Source: Bretschneidera sinensis
Taxonomy: Eukaryota > Streptophyta > Magnoliopsida > Brassicales > Akaniaceae
DNA: 64,000 nucleotides
Reading direction: 5' to 3'
NCBI GenBank assembly: GCA_023935145.1
Contig: CM043702.1
Location: 103,795,088 to 103,859,087, forward strand
Shown in pieces: positions 36,001 through 48,000 of this stretch. The translations under genes were made by a program, and so were the position numbers. Positions within the stretch are counted from its first letter, which is position 1; the number at the start of each line of letters is the position of its first letter. A model generated the notes under the pieces. It was given only the letters and a program-made list of their open reading frames with translations. It was not told the DNA's origin and searched no databases.

Positions 36001-39000
36001 AATCTAAAAAATTCACCTGTTTCGACATGTTAACAATAAAAACATAAAACATGTGATGCTGGTAAATACAAGGCCCAACTGAATAAAAGCTTCAATGACA
36101 AGTATGCATTACCAAAGGGTTGCACAAGTTGCTCAGATATGGCAGCACACAGGAGCTTTCCAAAACCAGCAAATCAACACAAAATATGTTATAACCTATA
36201 CACAACCAAGTGAAGATTTCTCTTAGGACCTCAATGAAGGAAACAAATTGAATTAAAAACCAAAAAAGCTTCAATATCTTTGACATAAACAAACATTCAT
36301 ATACAAATCATAAAGACATACTTGATCTCTTTGCTATGTTGTTCTTGACTTGGATTTCCGGTAAATTGTTAGAGGCTTCCAATAAACATATAACCAACTA
36401 GTTAAGGAAATAAAAAGATAAAGCAGTCAAGAAACATGACTAAAACATTAAACTATATACAATTCTCAGATATAACTAAAACATTCCTAGTTGAAGGTAA
36501 ATTTTTAAACAATGACATGAACTTTAAGCTTTGAACTTTGAAGACTTGACCCTGGTTACAGACCTCACTCTATATGGGCTCATATTCATGAGCTGTTACA
36601 CACTTGCACTCACTGATTTCAACATTAAATCTTTAATATCCATTGTCAATGACTAAATAACGCATGCTGAATTAAGGACAGAAAAATATTCTCAAATATC
36701 CTTTTGTTCACAATGCCTCCCAAGCAATGGGTTCTCCTAAACACTAGTTCCATAACTAAAGCTTGCGTCAGAACAAGTCTTTTGAAACAAAAGAGAGAGA
36801 AAAACGGTAAGCCCAAAAAGTGATTGAAATCATCACTCCCCTTGCTTATCAAGTTCACCTTTAATGGTAAAAGTGGTTTCCACTAATACACTTTTAAAAC
36901 CTAATCATCACATACTACATTAAAGTCCATTATCATAACAATTGCCCCTGTCTATCTTTGATTGTTCTTCATATGTTGCCATGAAATCCAAAGCAGCAAG
37001 TAAATTGTCCAATAAATCAGACTCATTAGTTTCTACACATATATTAATCAATTCCATGGTTTATTAGGAAATGATTGCAACTGCAAATAGACTCACAGTT
37101 TGCAAGTTCCTTTTCCTTAGCAGCTACCAACCTCCTGAGTTTTGCAGCTTGTGCAAATGTCAATGGCCTGCCACCAATGGAGAAACCAATCATAATATTA
37201 CTCATCAATACATTTCACCACCATCCACCTTTATAGTCTTTGCATGCTTAACTTGAAATTTAGAAAAACCCACAAAGTCATAGAGCAACAAGATCATCAC
37301 TTTATAGCCTAAAGAATCTAAGATAGCTAATAACAAAATAACTCGCTTATGCTCATATTTATACAAGGCAGTTAATACTCCACAACCAAACAGTAAAACT
37401 TGATCAGAGACCGAGACATAATTCACTCATTAAAACAAGCAATCCAAACATCTAGTCCAGAACCCAATCAAATACTTATGTCACAGTACCAAGATCAGAA
37501 ACCTGTTTATTCAACTAATTAATTGCTAAATCAAACTAAAGAAAAAAACAAATCAAGAAGATTAAATAGTATAATAGAACATCGACAACTCAAATTATAT
37601 TAATAAAAACTGTAAAAAGAAATTATTGTTTGAAACAAAAGAAGGGAAAACAGAGACAAGTGAGCATACCCAAATCTTGAATTGCTAGCTTTATAGATAG
37701 AAACACGACATGATAAAACAAATCAAAAGAAATTCAAAAACTTCAATGCAAAAGCAAGAACAGACACATGAGAAAGAAAACTCAATTACCCACAACGCTT
37801 TTCTTGCCTAATTGATCTATGAAATCGAATAAAATCTCTAGCAAATCAATCTTCAGTTTCCATAATTCGTAATCAGAAATAAAATCTTCAAAAATCAAAA
37901 GAAAAAAAAATATTCATTACTGTTTTACCGAATTAAAGTTACCATTATCAAGCTCTTAACATCCGAGTTGCTGTCCGCCCAAAACCTCATCTTCCCATCT
38001 TTGCCATACTTGGCCTCTAACCAGACCCGGGCCGTACACCCCATGACCCGGTTTGAGTTGATCCGGGCTGAGTCAGGCATCGGAGAGAGGAGGCTCGCGT
38101 AGTGGAGCAACCTCTTGACCCGGTCGACGGGTTCGGCTAGGGACTGGAATTCGGTGACCAAGGGTTTTGGGAGATGGGAAAAACCAAGGAAGATAAAGAA
38201 GAAGTAGCAACAGCTTTCATGGTGATAGTTGCAGCAGAGGATTCCGTCATCGATGAGGGAGAGAAGAGAGCAGCGAGTAGAGAGCAGAGAGGAGAGAGCA
38301 GATGGGTTTGAGAGAGAAAAGAGAGAGAGAGAGATGAGATATGCGTTAAGAGAGTGCTGAGAGAGAGACGAGGAACACTGAACACTCGATCGAGAGGAGC
38401 AAAGAGCAGTGAGCAGTGTTTTAGGGTTGCAAAAATGAAAATGAACACTGAAAACCTCATTTGGGAGTTTTCTAAAATCAGTGTTTGAACACTGAATTTT
38501 AAGGAAATTGTTTTACAAAACTGTTGCCAAACATTAAAACTGGAGAGTGAAAAGGATTTTCAGTGTTTGAACACTGAAAAGGGTTTTTGAAAATCCTCCC
38601 CAAACAAGCGTTTAATTTTGCAACTATGTGGCAGTAATTTGAATTTCTCTAAGAGGTCCACTTTATGTATTTTCTGTAAGTTCAAATTGATTTTACCTGG
38701 AATTTACTTTTCAGTTGCGTTCTAAAGAAATTCTACAAGCTTAATTTGTGGTGACCCAGATAGGATTTTGGGAATAAACCCATATCGACATTTATTGATA
38801 CTTATAAACAAAGTAGGCCTAATTGCATTTTTCGTCCCTCAACTATGGCATCCGTTTCATTTTGGTCGGTCCTTTATCAATTTCGACAATTTTAACCTCA
38901 AAGAATCAATAACGGTGCAATGTGAGCCATTTGCCCAATGTTGTTTGCTTCACTTAACAGAGCATGCACTTGCCTCTCACGTGATGGACACTTAACGCAC

Positions 39001-42000
39001 ATGCCCAATTAAGGGTATTATGGGGTTTCCATTAACTTTCCCTCTCCTCTTTTGACAGACCCAAAATCCCTAGAGAGTGAAAAACCTAAACTTCCCTCTG
39101 CTCAATAATAACCCAAAAGCCCTAAGCTTGTACCTAAACAATACTTTAAACTTCCCACAATACTGAATCTTTCCCTCACTCAACAAGCAATGGAGACCAC
39201 CAGTAGCATAAGTCATTCTATGGACCTAGACGACTTACAGCATCTCCTAGCTGAGTAGGGGAGTGACCTCATGGCTGCGCAGTCAGCTGAGTTCGACTTG
39301 GATATCACCTTCCGAGTCCGACTTGGACCTCGCTTTCAGCCTCCAACTCGAAGAAGCCATCATTGCCTCTCTCGCGCTGCACTTGCTTTTTTTTCTTTTT
39401 GAGTTAAAAGCTTGGGTTATAATGGGTACTTAATTTTTTTTGGGTTAAGAGTTCTTGATGTTGATTGATTATGCTGTTTTGCTGCTGCTAACTTTCATTT
39501 TGATTCCAAGTTATTTGTTTATGTTTATGTTATGTAGTTTGTTAACGTTTGTGTTTAGAGTTTAGATAGAGAGAGAGGAAATAGAGAGACAGTAAGCAGT
39601 AAACTGGTCACTAACCCTTAGGTGAGTAGTCATATATATATATATAACTTAATATTATGAAATTACATCAATACCCTTAACCCCTAACATTCGTAACACT
39701 CTCTCTCAAGTTGGAGCATACTCCAACTTTTTATTCAAACCCAAATAACAACAAAACTCATAACAGTTTGGGGCAATTAGGCCCAAGACAATAGTTAGGT
39801 CACTACATCGGTACCACTTAATGACAGTCGATCAATACGTTCCATGAATAAGGTCCGGGGATACCGGACAGACAAGACCCTCAACTTAGGGGTCAACAAG
39901 ACATACTTGAACTAGCTGCTTTACATGGTCTGAATCCACGAAATGGGTTGGATTGGATCGAGGGGCAAATCTGACTTGGATTCGGGTCCGGTCAACACAC
40001 AAACAAAACCCAAAAATGTTATTTTCTTCTTCACAGCATCACCACACATTTTTTTATAATTCTTCCACTACTCCAACATCATCGTTAGTCACACTATACC
40101 AAACAAAAGAAAGATAGAAGCATCAATAAGGAAAAATAGAAAATTGAGACCAAAATGACATTCAGAGAAAATTATGTTTTTTTACCTCACAGATCAGGGT
40201 CGGTTCAACGGATCTGGAAACCAGAGCAGAAAAACAAATCAGAACAGTCAGGTTTGACTTGAGCTAGACCGGGTCAAAGTTGAAGAAAGGGGTCATAAAG
40301 CGGGTCAAAGCCAAAAGACCAACATACAGGTGCCGGATTAGCTTGCTGGAATCAGGGGTAGGCTAACTGGAACAAGGCTAGTCTGGCAACGTGCTGGCCA
40401 GGTTGAGCTGATGCCGGAGAAGGTGAACGCCTGAGAAAATTTTGGCAACAGCTGCGCCTGGAAAGAAAACACCAAATTCACCGAAGAAGAAAGAGAAAAT
40501 ACGCCTAAAAAAGGCTGGGTAGCCGGAAAAGGTTTGGGTGTGGTCGAAAAAGTGGTTGGGGGTTGGCCAGAAAAAGGGATTGGCTGGAAAAAGGATGGCG
40601 TGGGATTGGTTTCTGTGCCCGGAAGAAACGCGATGGATTTATGTTTTCTTTTTAAAAAAAATTAATTAGAGTCTAAATCAGGCTACCATGTTATCGTTTA
40701 TCATAATGAATAACATACTAACCCTAAGGTTAGCAATCATGTTTATGGAGAATTGATGTTAAGAAAGTACATAAATACTCTCATTCTTGAACAAGAATGA
40801 TGGAGTGATAGAGATTGGGAATTCAGGGCCTGAATTTGGGGTTTCAACCCCAAATTTATGACTTACACTGAGAGGGATAGAGCACTGACATTTGTCCATC
40901 ATATGTGAGAAGCACGTGCGTACTCAGTTAAGTGAAGCAAACGACGTTGGTAGAAAGGCTCATATTGTAGTGTTATTGATACTTCGAGGTTAAAATTGTT
41001 GAAATTAATAGCGACCAAACTGAAACTAGGGTCATAGTTGAGGGACAAAAAATGTAATTAGTCCAAATATGTATCATTCAGTTCATATTGACATTTTGAA
41101 ACTCGGGTACCCGATTTGTTAGCTCCCAAACCACAAGGTATGTATTTGTGTTTTTACCCTTAAAAATAGGTATTTTTCAGTTCATGTTGATTGAATGGAG
41201 TTTGTGTTTTAAGTGTCCTTGAGGAATTTTGGTATTATCTGTGGTTGATAGAGATCAAAAGTTTCCCATTAACATTGATTCAGGACTTTTTTTTTACTAA
41301 TTTTTTGAATATGAAAAAGTTGATAAATATGTTTGAATTTAACATATTATTAGGCTTATATAGAAGCATTGATTCCTGAGCCCTCTCCAAGTAATATTAG
41401 AAAGTAAATTGATGTGAATGGTAGGAGATTCAAAAACAAAATAAAGAAAATAAGAACGAACAACCGAATCATAGGGAAGCAACAAGTTCATTCTCAAGGA
41501 CGCCATCGATTTTCAATAATAATTTGTTTATTCATTCAAATAAATCACAATAACATAGGGATATATAATGTATAGACATCGTAGAAACCCTAGTAGTGCC
41601 CAATTGAGTAAATTAAATAAAACCTAAGCAACTCATAATATCTAAATTTTAAATTAAATCCCATAACCTAATACCCATAATAGTTAAATCTTTAAAACCC
41701 TAATACCCATAATATTATCAAAATTACATAGTTAATCTTATAATCAAAATAACCCATAATACTTAAATTAAAAGTGCTAAATCTATTCTTCTATGCATAC
41801 TCTCTAATGTAGAACAGTAAGAGAAAAAGAACAAGAACAAGAAAAATAAAGATCAATAATCCAAATAAAACACAATCACAGGGATGCAAGCAAATATCAA
41901 TAGTAGTTTATTTTTTCATCAGACACCAAACTCGTAGGACATGAATGCCCAAACCCAAGTTGTGCTACCACCTGCCTCAGTGTCACAGTCCACACCATTG

Positions 42001-45000
42001 GGCATGGTGCTAAATGTGACCTTGGATTCGTGTGGTGCTCTATGCAAGCTTTGTGTAGGCCCTTTGTGCACGAATGGGGCCTAATGTGTAGCAAGTGTAC
42101 CTTTGATGTGGGGCAACTGTGGGCAATTTGTGCACAGATGAGCCTTGACATCCAGCAAGTGTGGCCTTGATGTTGGGTGTGCATGAGATTGGGGCAGTTA
42201 ATGGGCACCCGTGTTTTCAGAGGTTAAGGCGTTGGCGAGGCGAGGCGTATGCCCCAAAGTATTAGGGTGTAATCTTTTCGGTATTTATTTTATAATTAAT
42301 TAATAAATAATTAAAAATGAAAGAATAATAAAAAATATAAATAATAATTAGAATTAAAAAAATTAAGTAAATGAATATCAATTTTTTTAAAAGCATTGAA
42401 AGTAGTAAACAAGATCTATTTTATTTGCATTGAACCTGCTTATTAACATGAAGTTTACTGAAAATGTGTAGGAATTTTTTTAGCCAAGTGGTCCAAATCT
42501 AATTGGTTACTTTGCTAGTGTAGTAATGTTGACTTGTTATTGTTCTTTTGCTTTGTTGATGTAAAAAGTGTCAAAATTTTCCTTTCATGTATTCAACGAG
42601 TTAAGATTAAATTGATGTACTTGATTTCGTCAACATTTATGGTCCCAAGATCTGAAACAACATCTAATTATTCTTTGGACCAATAGAGAAACAACATCTA
42701 ATTGTCCTTTGGAATTTGGACAGAAGAAACACTTAGTGTAATGAGCCCATATTCAATTTTCTCCCGCCTCACCGAGGCGCGCCCCAATAATAACTCATAA
42801 CTCCTTTTAAAACATGGGTGCGCACTAGTGTGCTAGAGTTGGCACGATGGAGTTGTGTAACTAATGGCGATGGTAGTTTTGTAATATCATTTGGTAGTTC
42901 GGGTTTCTTATTATAAAAATATCATTAATTATTTCGTTAAGGGTTTTGATGGCTTGAGCATGGGTGATGTTTCCTTGTGGCAAAGGTGGTGAGAATCACT
43001 TAAGACTCTATAAAAGGAGTCATGGTGTTGGGGCACGATGTGTGGACTAAGTGATCCATCCATGAAGTTAGGGGATTTATGGACAGTGTTGGTGGCTCGG
43101 ATGTGCCTAACAATGCGTTATGGTCCTGTGTGTGAGGTTTGAGCATGCAGTCGCTATTGTTTATGCTATTGGCTTGTAGCTTGGCACCTTAGCAAGCATT
43201 TTGTGGGCTTTTTGAGGCATTGAGGCATCTATGTGGGATTAATGTGTGGCTTTTATTCGTTATGCTCATTGACTGTGGCTTTCGGTTGTGCTTGTGGGCT
43301 GTTGGCTATCGGTTTTGCTTGTGAAAGTATAATGAGGGGCAATAGTGTGCATATGTGGGTGATTAGTTTTCGGGTGGTTAGCACAAAACAGAGCGGCATT
43401 GCGTATAAGAGGGTGTGCAATGATGTTGGTGATATTCCTTTAGATGGCTCGAGTGTCCTGCTTATACTCGTGTGGCTAAAGGGCCAACATTCATGTGAGC
43501 AACATGATGTTAGGCAACATCGTAAGGTAATGCATATGGATTGTGGGTCTTTGAGATAGAGATGTGCATGTACAGCCAATATGTGGCATTTCTAGGATGC
43601 CTTGCGTTTCCATTGGAACCTTGCTCGTGTACTCAAAAGTGAGTAGGTGTTCCTTATTGGGGTCTAAGGGTGTAGGGGTTGATTTAGGACAATCAACACC
43701 TTTCCTTGGATATTCGGGTTGATGGGACATTGCAATTGGTGTCAAACTTGTTCTCCAACCTTTGAGGCAAAGTTGAGTATCTTGTGTTACTTGGCATTAG
43801 GAATATTAGTTCTTGGGGACTTTCGTATAAATTGAGTATGAGGCACAAATATTGTGGTTGCTGGGTAGCGAGCCAAGCATTAAGCGAAGATCTCAATGCA
43901 TGAGGAGATCTTGCTGTAACATGGTTTGAGTTTCAAAGTGTGTTGGTAAGTCTTTTAGCTTCTCGGAGTTGTGCATTGCGAATTCTTGTGGTGAAACTCG
44001 TTTGGAGATAGTCTAGCCATGACTTAGAGAAGTTTTGGTGCCATTCACAAGTAGGTCGTGCTATGGCTCTGTATTCAAACTTTGCACTCGACCTAACAAC
44101 CACTATCTGCTTCATACTCTTCCATGACAACGGATTATCCGTAACAAAACTCACATTCTGATAAAGTAAACCATGATCAAGGCGCTCTCTAGATATCTCA
44201 TAATACTCATAACATTCCAATGATTAGCCTGTTGAGCATCTAAAAACTGATTAACCACGTTTTGCAAAGGAGATATCTAGTATAATAAAAGTAAGTAATT
44301 CAAACCTCAGAGGTCTCATTGATATCACCATGCACACAAGCATTCTTAACATCTAACTTATGTAAAGGCCAGTCAAACGTGAAAATTAGAGAGATGAAGA
44401 CACGAACAGTCGTAATCTTAACCATATGAGAGAATGTCTCGGGATAATTAATGCCAAAACCTGTGTATACGAGCTTTCAACCACCATTAGGATGAATCTT
44501 TACCGTATAAACCTAACAACTCACAATCGATTTACCAAGGGGAAAGAGGGATCGATTCCCAAATGTCATTGTTGAGAGTCCTAATTAGGTTTCTTATTGT
44601 GTATCCTAGTAGGTTTTTTAATCTTAGTTTATATCTATCTTATCTAATTGATGTCTCCTAGTCCTATTAGGTTTGATATTCATAAGTCTATATGTAGGAC
44701 TGTTTAATTGTATTCGGATCATCAATCAATAATACAAAATTATTTTCATTTCTTAATTTCAACATGGTATCAGAGCTCAAGGTTTGGGATTCTGGAGGTG
44801 ATCTTAGATAAACACTATATATATATATGGTTTAGAGTCTTTTTAGTTTTTGTTTTGTTGTTTTTAGGGAAATTTTTTCCCTCGGTGCTATACATAAAAA
44901 AAACTATAAGTTTAGCTAAATAGATTTGTACAAAACAAAAAAAAAACAATTTTTTATTTTTATTTTTAAATAGAGGCTGTTACCAAAAAAAAAAAAATTA

Positions 45001-48000
45001 GTGAAGCAAAGGCCGAATTTAAAGAAGAAGAAGAGTTCAAGAAAAAGAAAAGTTCTTGACCGTTCCTGAAGAAGAGTTTCTCACCCCGATGTTGATGTTA
45101 TTGACATATGCATATTGACGTTGTTAACCCGATCCAACGTATGCTGATGTTGTATCCTCGTAACTAATTGATTGCAGCCCATTCAAGTCAAAGTCAATGT
45201 TAATAAAAATAAGATGAAAAAAAAGTTGAAGTGTTGTTGATCTAATGTTCTCGGATCTTGTCTCGTTAGGTGACACTATATATGGTGACTTAACTGTTTG
45301 TCGTGGGTGTAGAGCCTCGATTTGTCCTTATGGGTTATTGTAATTTATGGGTTTGAGTTTATTTGTTTCAGATTGGATGGAGTTTGTTATTGGTATGAGT
45401 TTCTTTGTAACAAGTTGGTGCATGTGTATGCTCCAACATGAAGGGAGCGTTGAGAGTCCTAATTAGGTTTCTTATTATATGTCATAGTAGGTTTTTTAAT
45501 CTTACTTAGTTGATGTCTATTTTATCTAGTTGATGTCTCTTAGTCTTATTAGTTTTGATATTTATAAGTCTCTATATAGGACTGTTAAATTGTATTAAGA
45601 TCATCAATCAATAATACAAAATTCTTTTTTTATTCTTAATTTCAACAGTCATTATGACCCAAGACATCCATTTCATCTTCATTGCTACTTTTAATCCAGA
45701 ATAAGACAAAGCTGCTATGGTAGACTTAGGAAATAGTAGATACCATGGAAATAGACAAGGAGTATGTAGGAGATAAATGATCATAAGAAACAAAATTAGC
45801 AATAGGATGAGCGGTACCTGAACGCTTACCTGGCAAGACTAATGGGGAGATCATCCTCAGTTGAGTAAGATGTAGGCAGATCTGGATCTACCAACAAGGA
45901 ATCAATTGGTGGTGCAACGAAGGCTGAAATAGGGTGATCTGGTATCAGACGACGGGTATAAACTTGCAGCTGAGGGATAGATGCAGTAGGATCAGGCTGT
46001 GAAAGAGGCACTAGAGTGAGCAACAGAAAAGGAAAGGAAGCAACCAAATCAGTTACTGATTGAGACTCGAAATAAAACAAAGTTAGCTTGAAGAAAGTGA
46101 CCTCACCACAAAACAAAGAATCACTTAATTGATAGATTATAACAACAATAACTCTTTAATGTGTGAGAATAGCTTAAGAAAATGCAATTAATGGAAAAGA
46201 TGACGATTCTTCCTCTCGAAAAAATTTAGGTATATTCATGTGAAATAAAAGTGACAAACATGCAAAAGATGACGATTTTTCCTCTTGGCAACTCCATTTT
46301 TCTAGGAAGGTGAGAGCAAGATGATTGATGAATAATGCTAGAGTTAGTCATGAAGGTGCTATAGGCGTCAACAAGATATTCACGGGCATTATCACTCCGA
46401 AGAATTCGAACATGTAGATGAAATTAAGTTTTGATCTCATAAAGCACAAAATGAGAAAGCAATTCATCAAGTTCTTTCATTAAATAAAGCCAGGTTAGCT
46501 TGGAATAGTCATCAAGAAAAGTAACAATTTGAGTTTTGAAGGCACATGACTTAGACCGCATTAGAATACATCAACATTAGAGACTTGGAACCCTTTTATT
46601 GACTTGGGAAGCAAAACACATACAATGATGCTTTCTCAATTAACAAGACACACTCGAAAGACTTAACATGATTTATTTAGAAACTAGCTTTTTCAGATTC
46701 TCCAAGGACGGATGACTAGAGCGATAATTAATCTGAAAAGGAGAAGTAGCAACAGTATATGTAGCTGGTGTTGGAGTACGATCAAAGTAGTAAAGAACAT
46801 TGGATTCATGCCCTCCACTAAGCATCTTCCTTGTGTTCAAATCCCGAATAAAGACAGAATAAAGAAGAAAAATGATAAAACAATTAGGTGTTTTGTAAGT
46901 TTGCTAACAAATATCAAATTATATTGAGAAAAGGAAGATAAAAGGATAGATGACAGAGACACAAAAGATGTGGGTTGCACAATGCTTATCCTGTTTGCAA
47001 TTGATTAAAACCATCGGCACGAGTGACATCAGGACATAAAAATTAGAAAACTCATCAACAGTACCTGACAAATGATCAATGGCTGCAGAGCTGAGAACCG
47101 AAGGTCTAGAAGTAGAGGTACTATATGAGAAACAAGCAGTGGGTGTACCTTTTTTTGGCTAGAAGAGTAATTGAGGAAGCTGCATGTTGAGCTGTCTTAT
47201 ACTGAAGGAACTGAGAATGCTCATCTACTGATATGGTCCTAGAACTTTGATCCACTAGATCCGAGGAAGGAGCAAACTCAATCGGGTTCAATGTCACAAC
47301 ATTAGCAATTTGACTGCACGGGGAACCATGGCCACTGTGCCCTTCTATGCCACCACCAATACTAGTATCACGACCACCACGTCCTCTACTATTATTGTGA
47401 TAACATCGATCACCCTACCAAGACTGGGTAACCAATGCAATTTTATAAACAATAGAACCCCTACCAAGAAGATCCAGACAACACGTGAGTGATTGATGAA
47501 AGGTTAGCTCTCGCTATGAGTTGGGATCAGCTGGGTTCAAACTCAAGCTCCAGACTAGCAAGGAACTTGAGCACCACTAGTTGCTCTCGTTGTTTATGTA
47601 TTTCTCAAACATCAGCAGAGCGTACACATATGTATCTCTTCATAAATCCTTTTCATATCAGCAAAGTACTCAGTAACTATTTTATTATCTTGGTGTGACA
47701 GAAAGAACTCAAATGACAAGTCATACATGCGAGTAAGGTTACTAGAATACAACGGGTGAAGATAATCCTACACTTCTTTGCAAGTATTAGGGAGAGTGCA
47801 CAAATTCGCAGTCTAGGGTTACACAGAATTCCTCAATGAACTCACAATTTGAGCATCTTTCAATTTTCACATATTGACCAATTTCGTATCATCCACTGTC
47901 TATGCATCCGTAAGATGTTTGCACCTACCCTGACCGGTTAAATATATTTGCACTGCTTTGAACCATTTGGCAGAATTATCACCATTTAACTTATGGATGG

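Larger units (their letters stand above)
34164..38609 (-). mobile_element. TIR element carrying captured host gene fragments (intron 2)
   Basis: The left end gggcatgtttggtaacag and the right end (inverted gcttgtttgggg) belong to the same family as the element in intron 1, with shared ttggataactgtaactcg and cagtgttc repeats near the ends. The interior has no transposase but holds several minus-strand exon-like stretches: a SufE-type domain (37,958-38,161) and unrecognised ones at about 37,092-37,190, 36,961-37,035 and 35,114-35,345. This is the layout of a gene-capturing, non-autonomous element. Target duplications are not clear. Confidence 0.6.
38756..41119 (+). mobile_element. Second TIR element of intron 2, ~200-bp TIRs
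   Basis: Left arm about 38,756-38,998 and right arm about 40,888-41,119 are inverted copies. The best-matched part is ctaattgcatttttcgtccc against ggacaaaaaatgtaattagt, continuing to gtttgcttcactta. Long TIRs fit a MULE-type or similar non-autonomous element. The interior holds an E3-ligase-like fragment (39,190-39,392) and a small LTR-like insertion (about 39,590-40,790). Confidence 0.65.

Noticed and set aside
43233..43579. Overlapping 108-codon frames on both strands
   Set aside because: No domain and no splice or promoter context supports either; probably chance in GC-richer LTR-like DNA.
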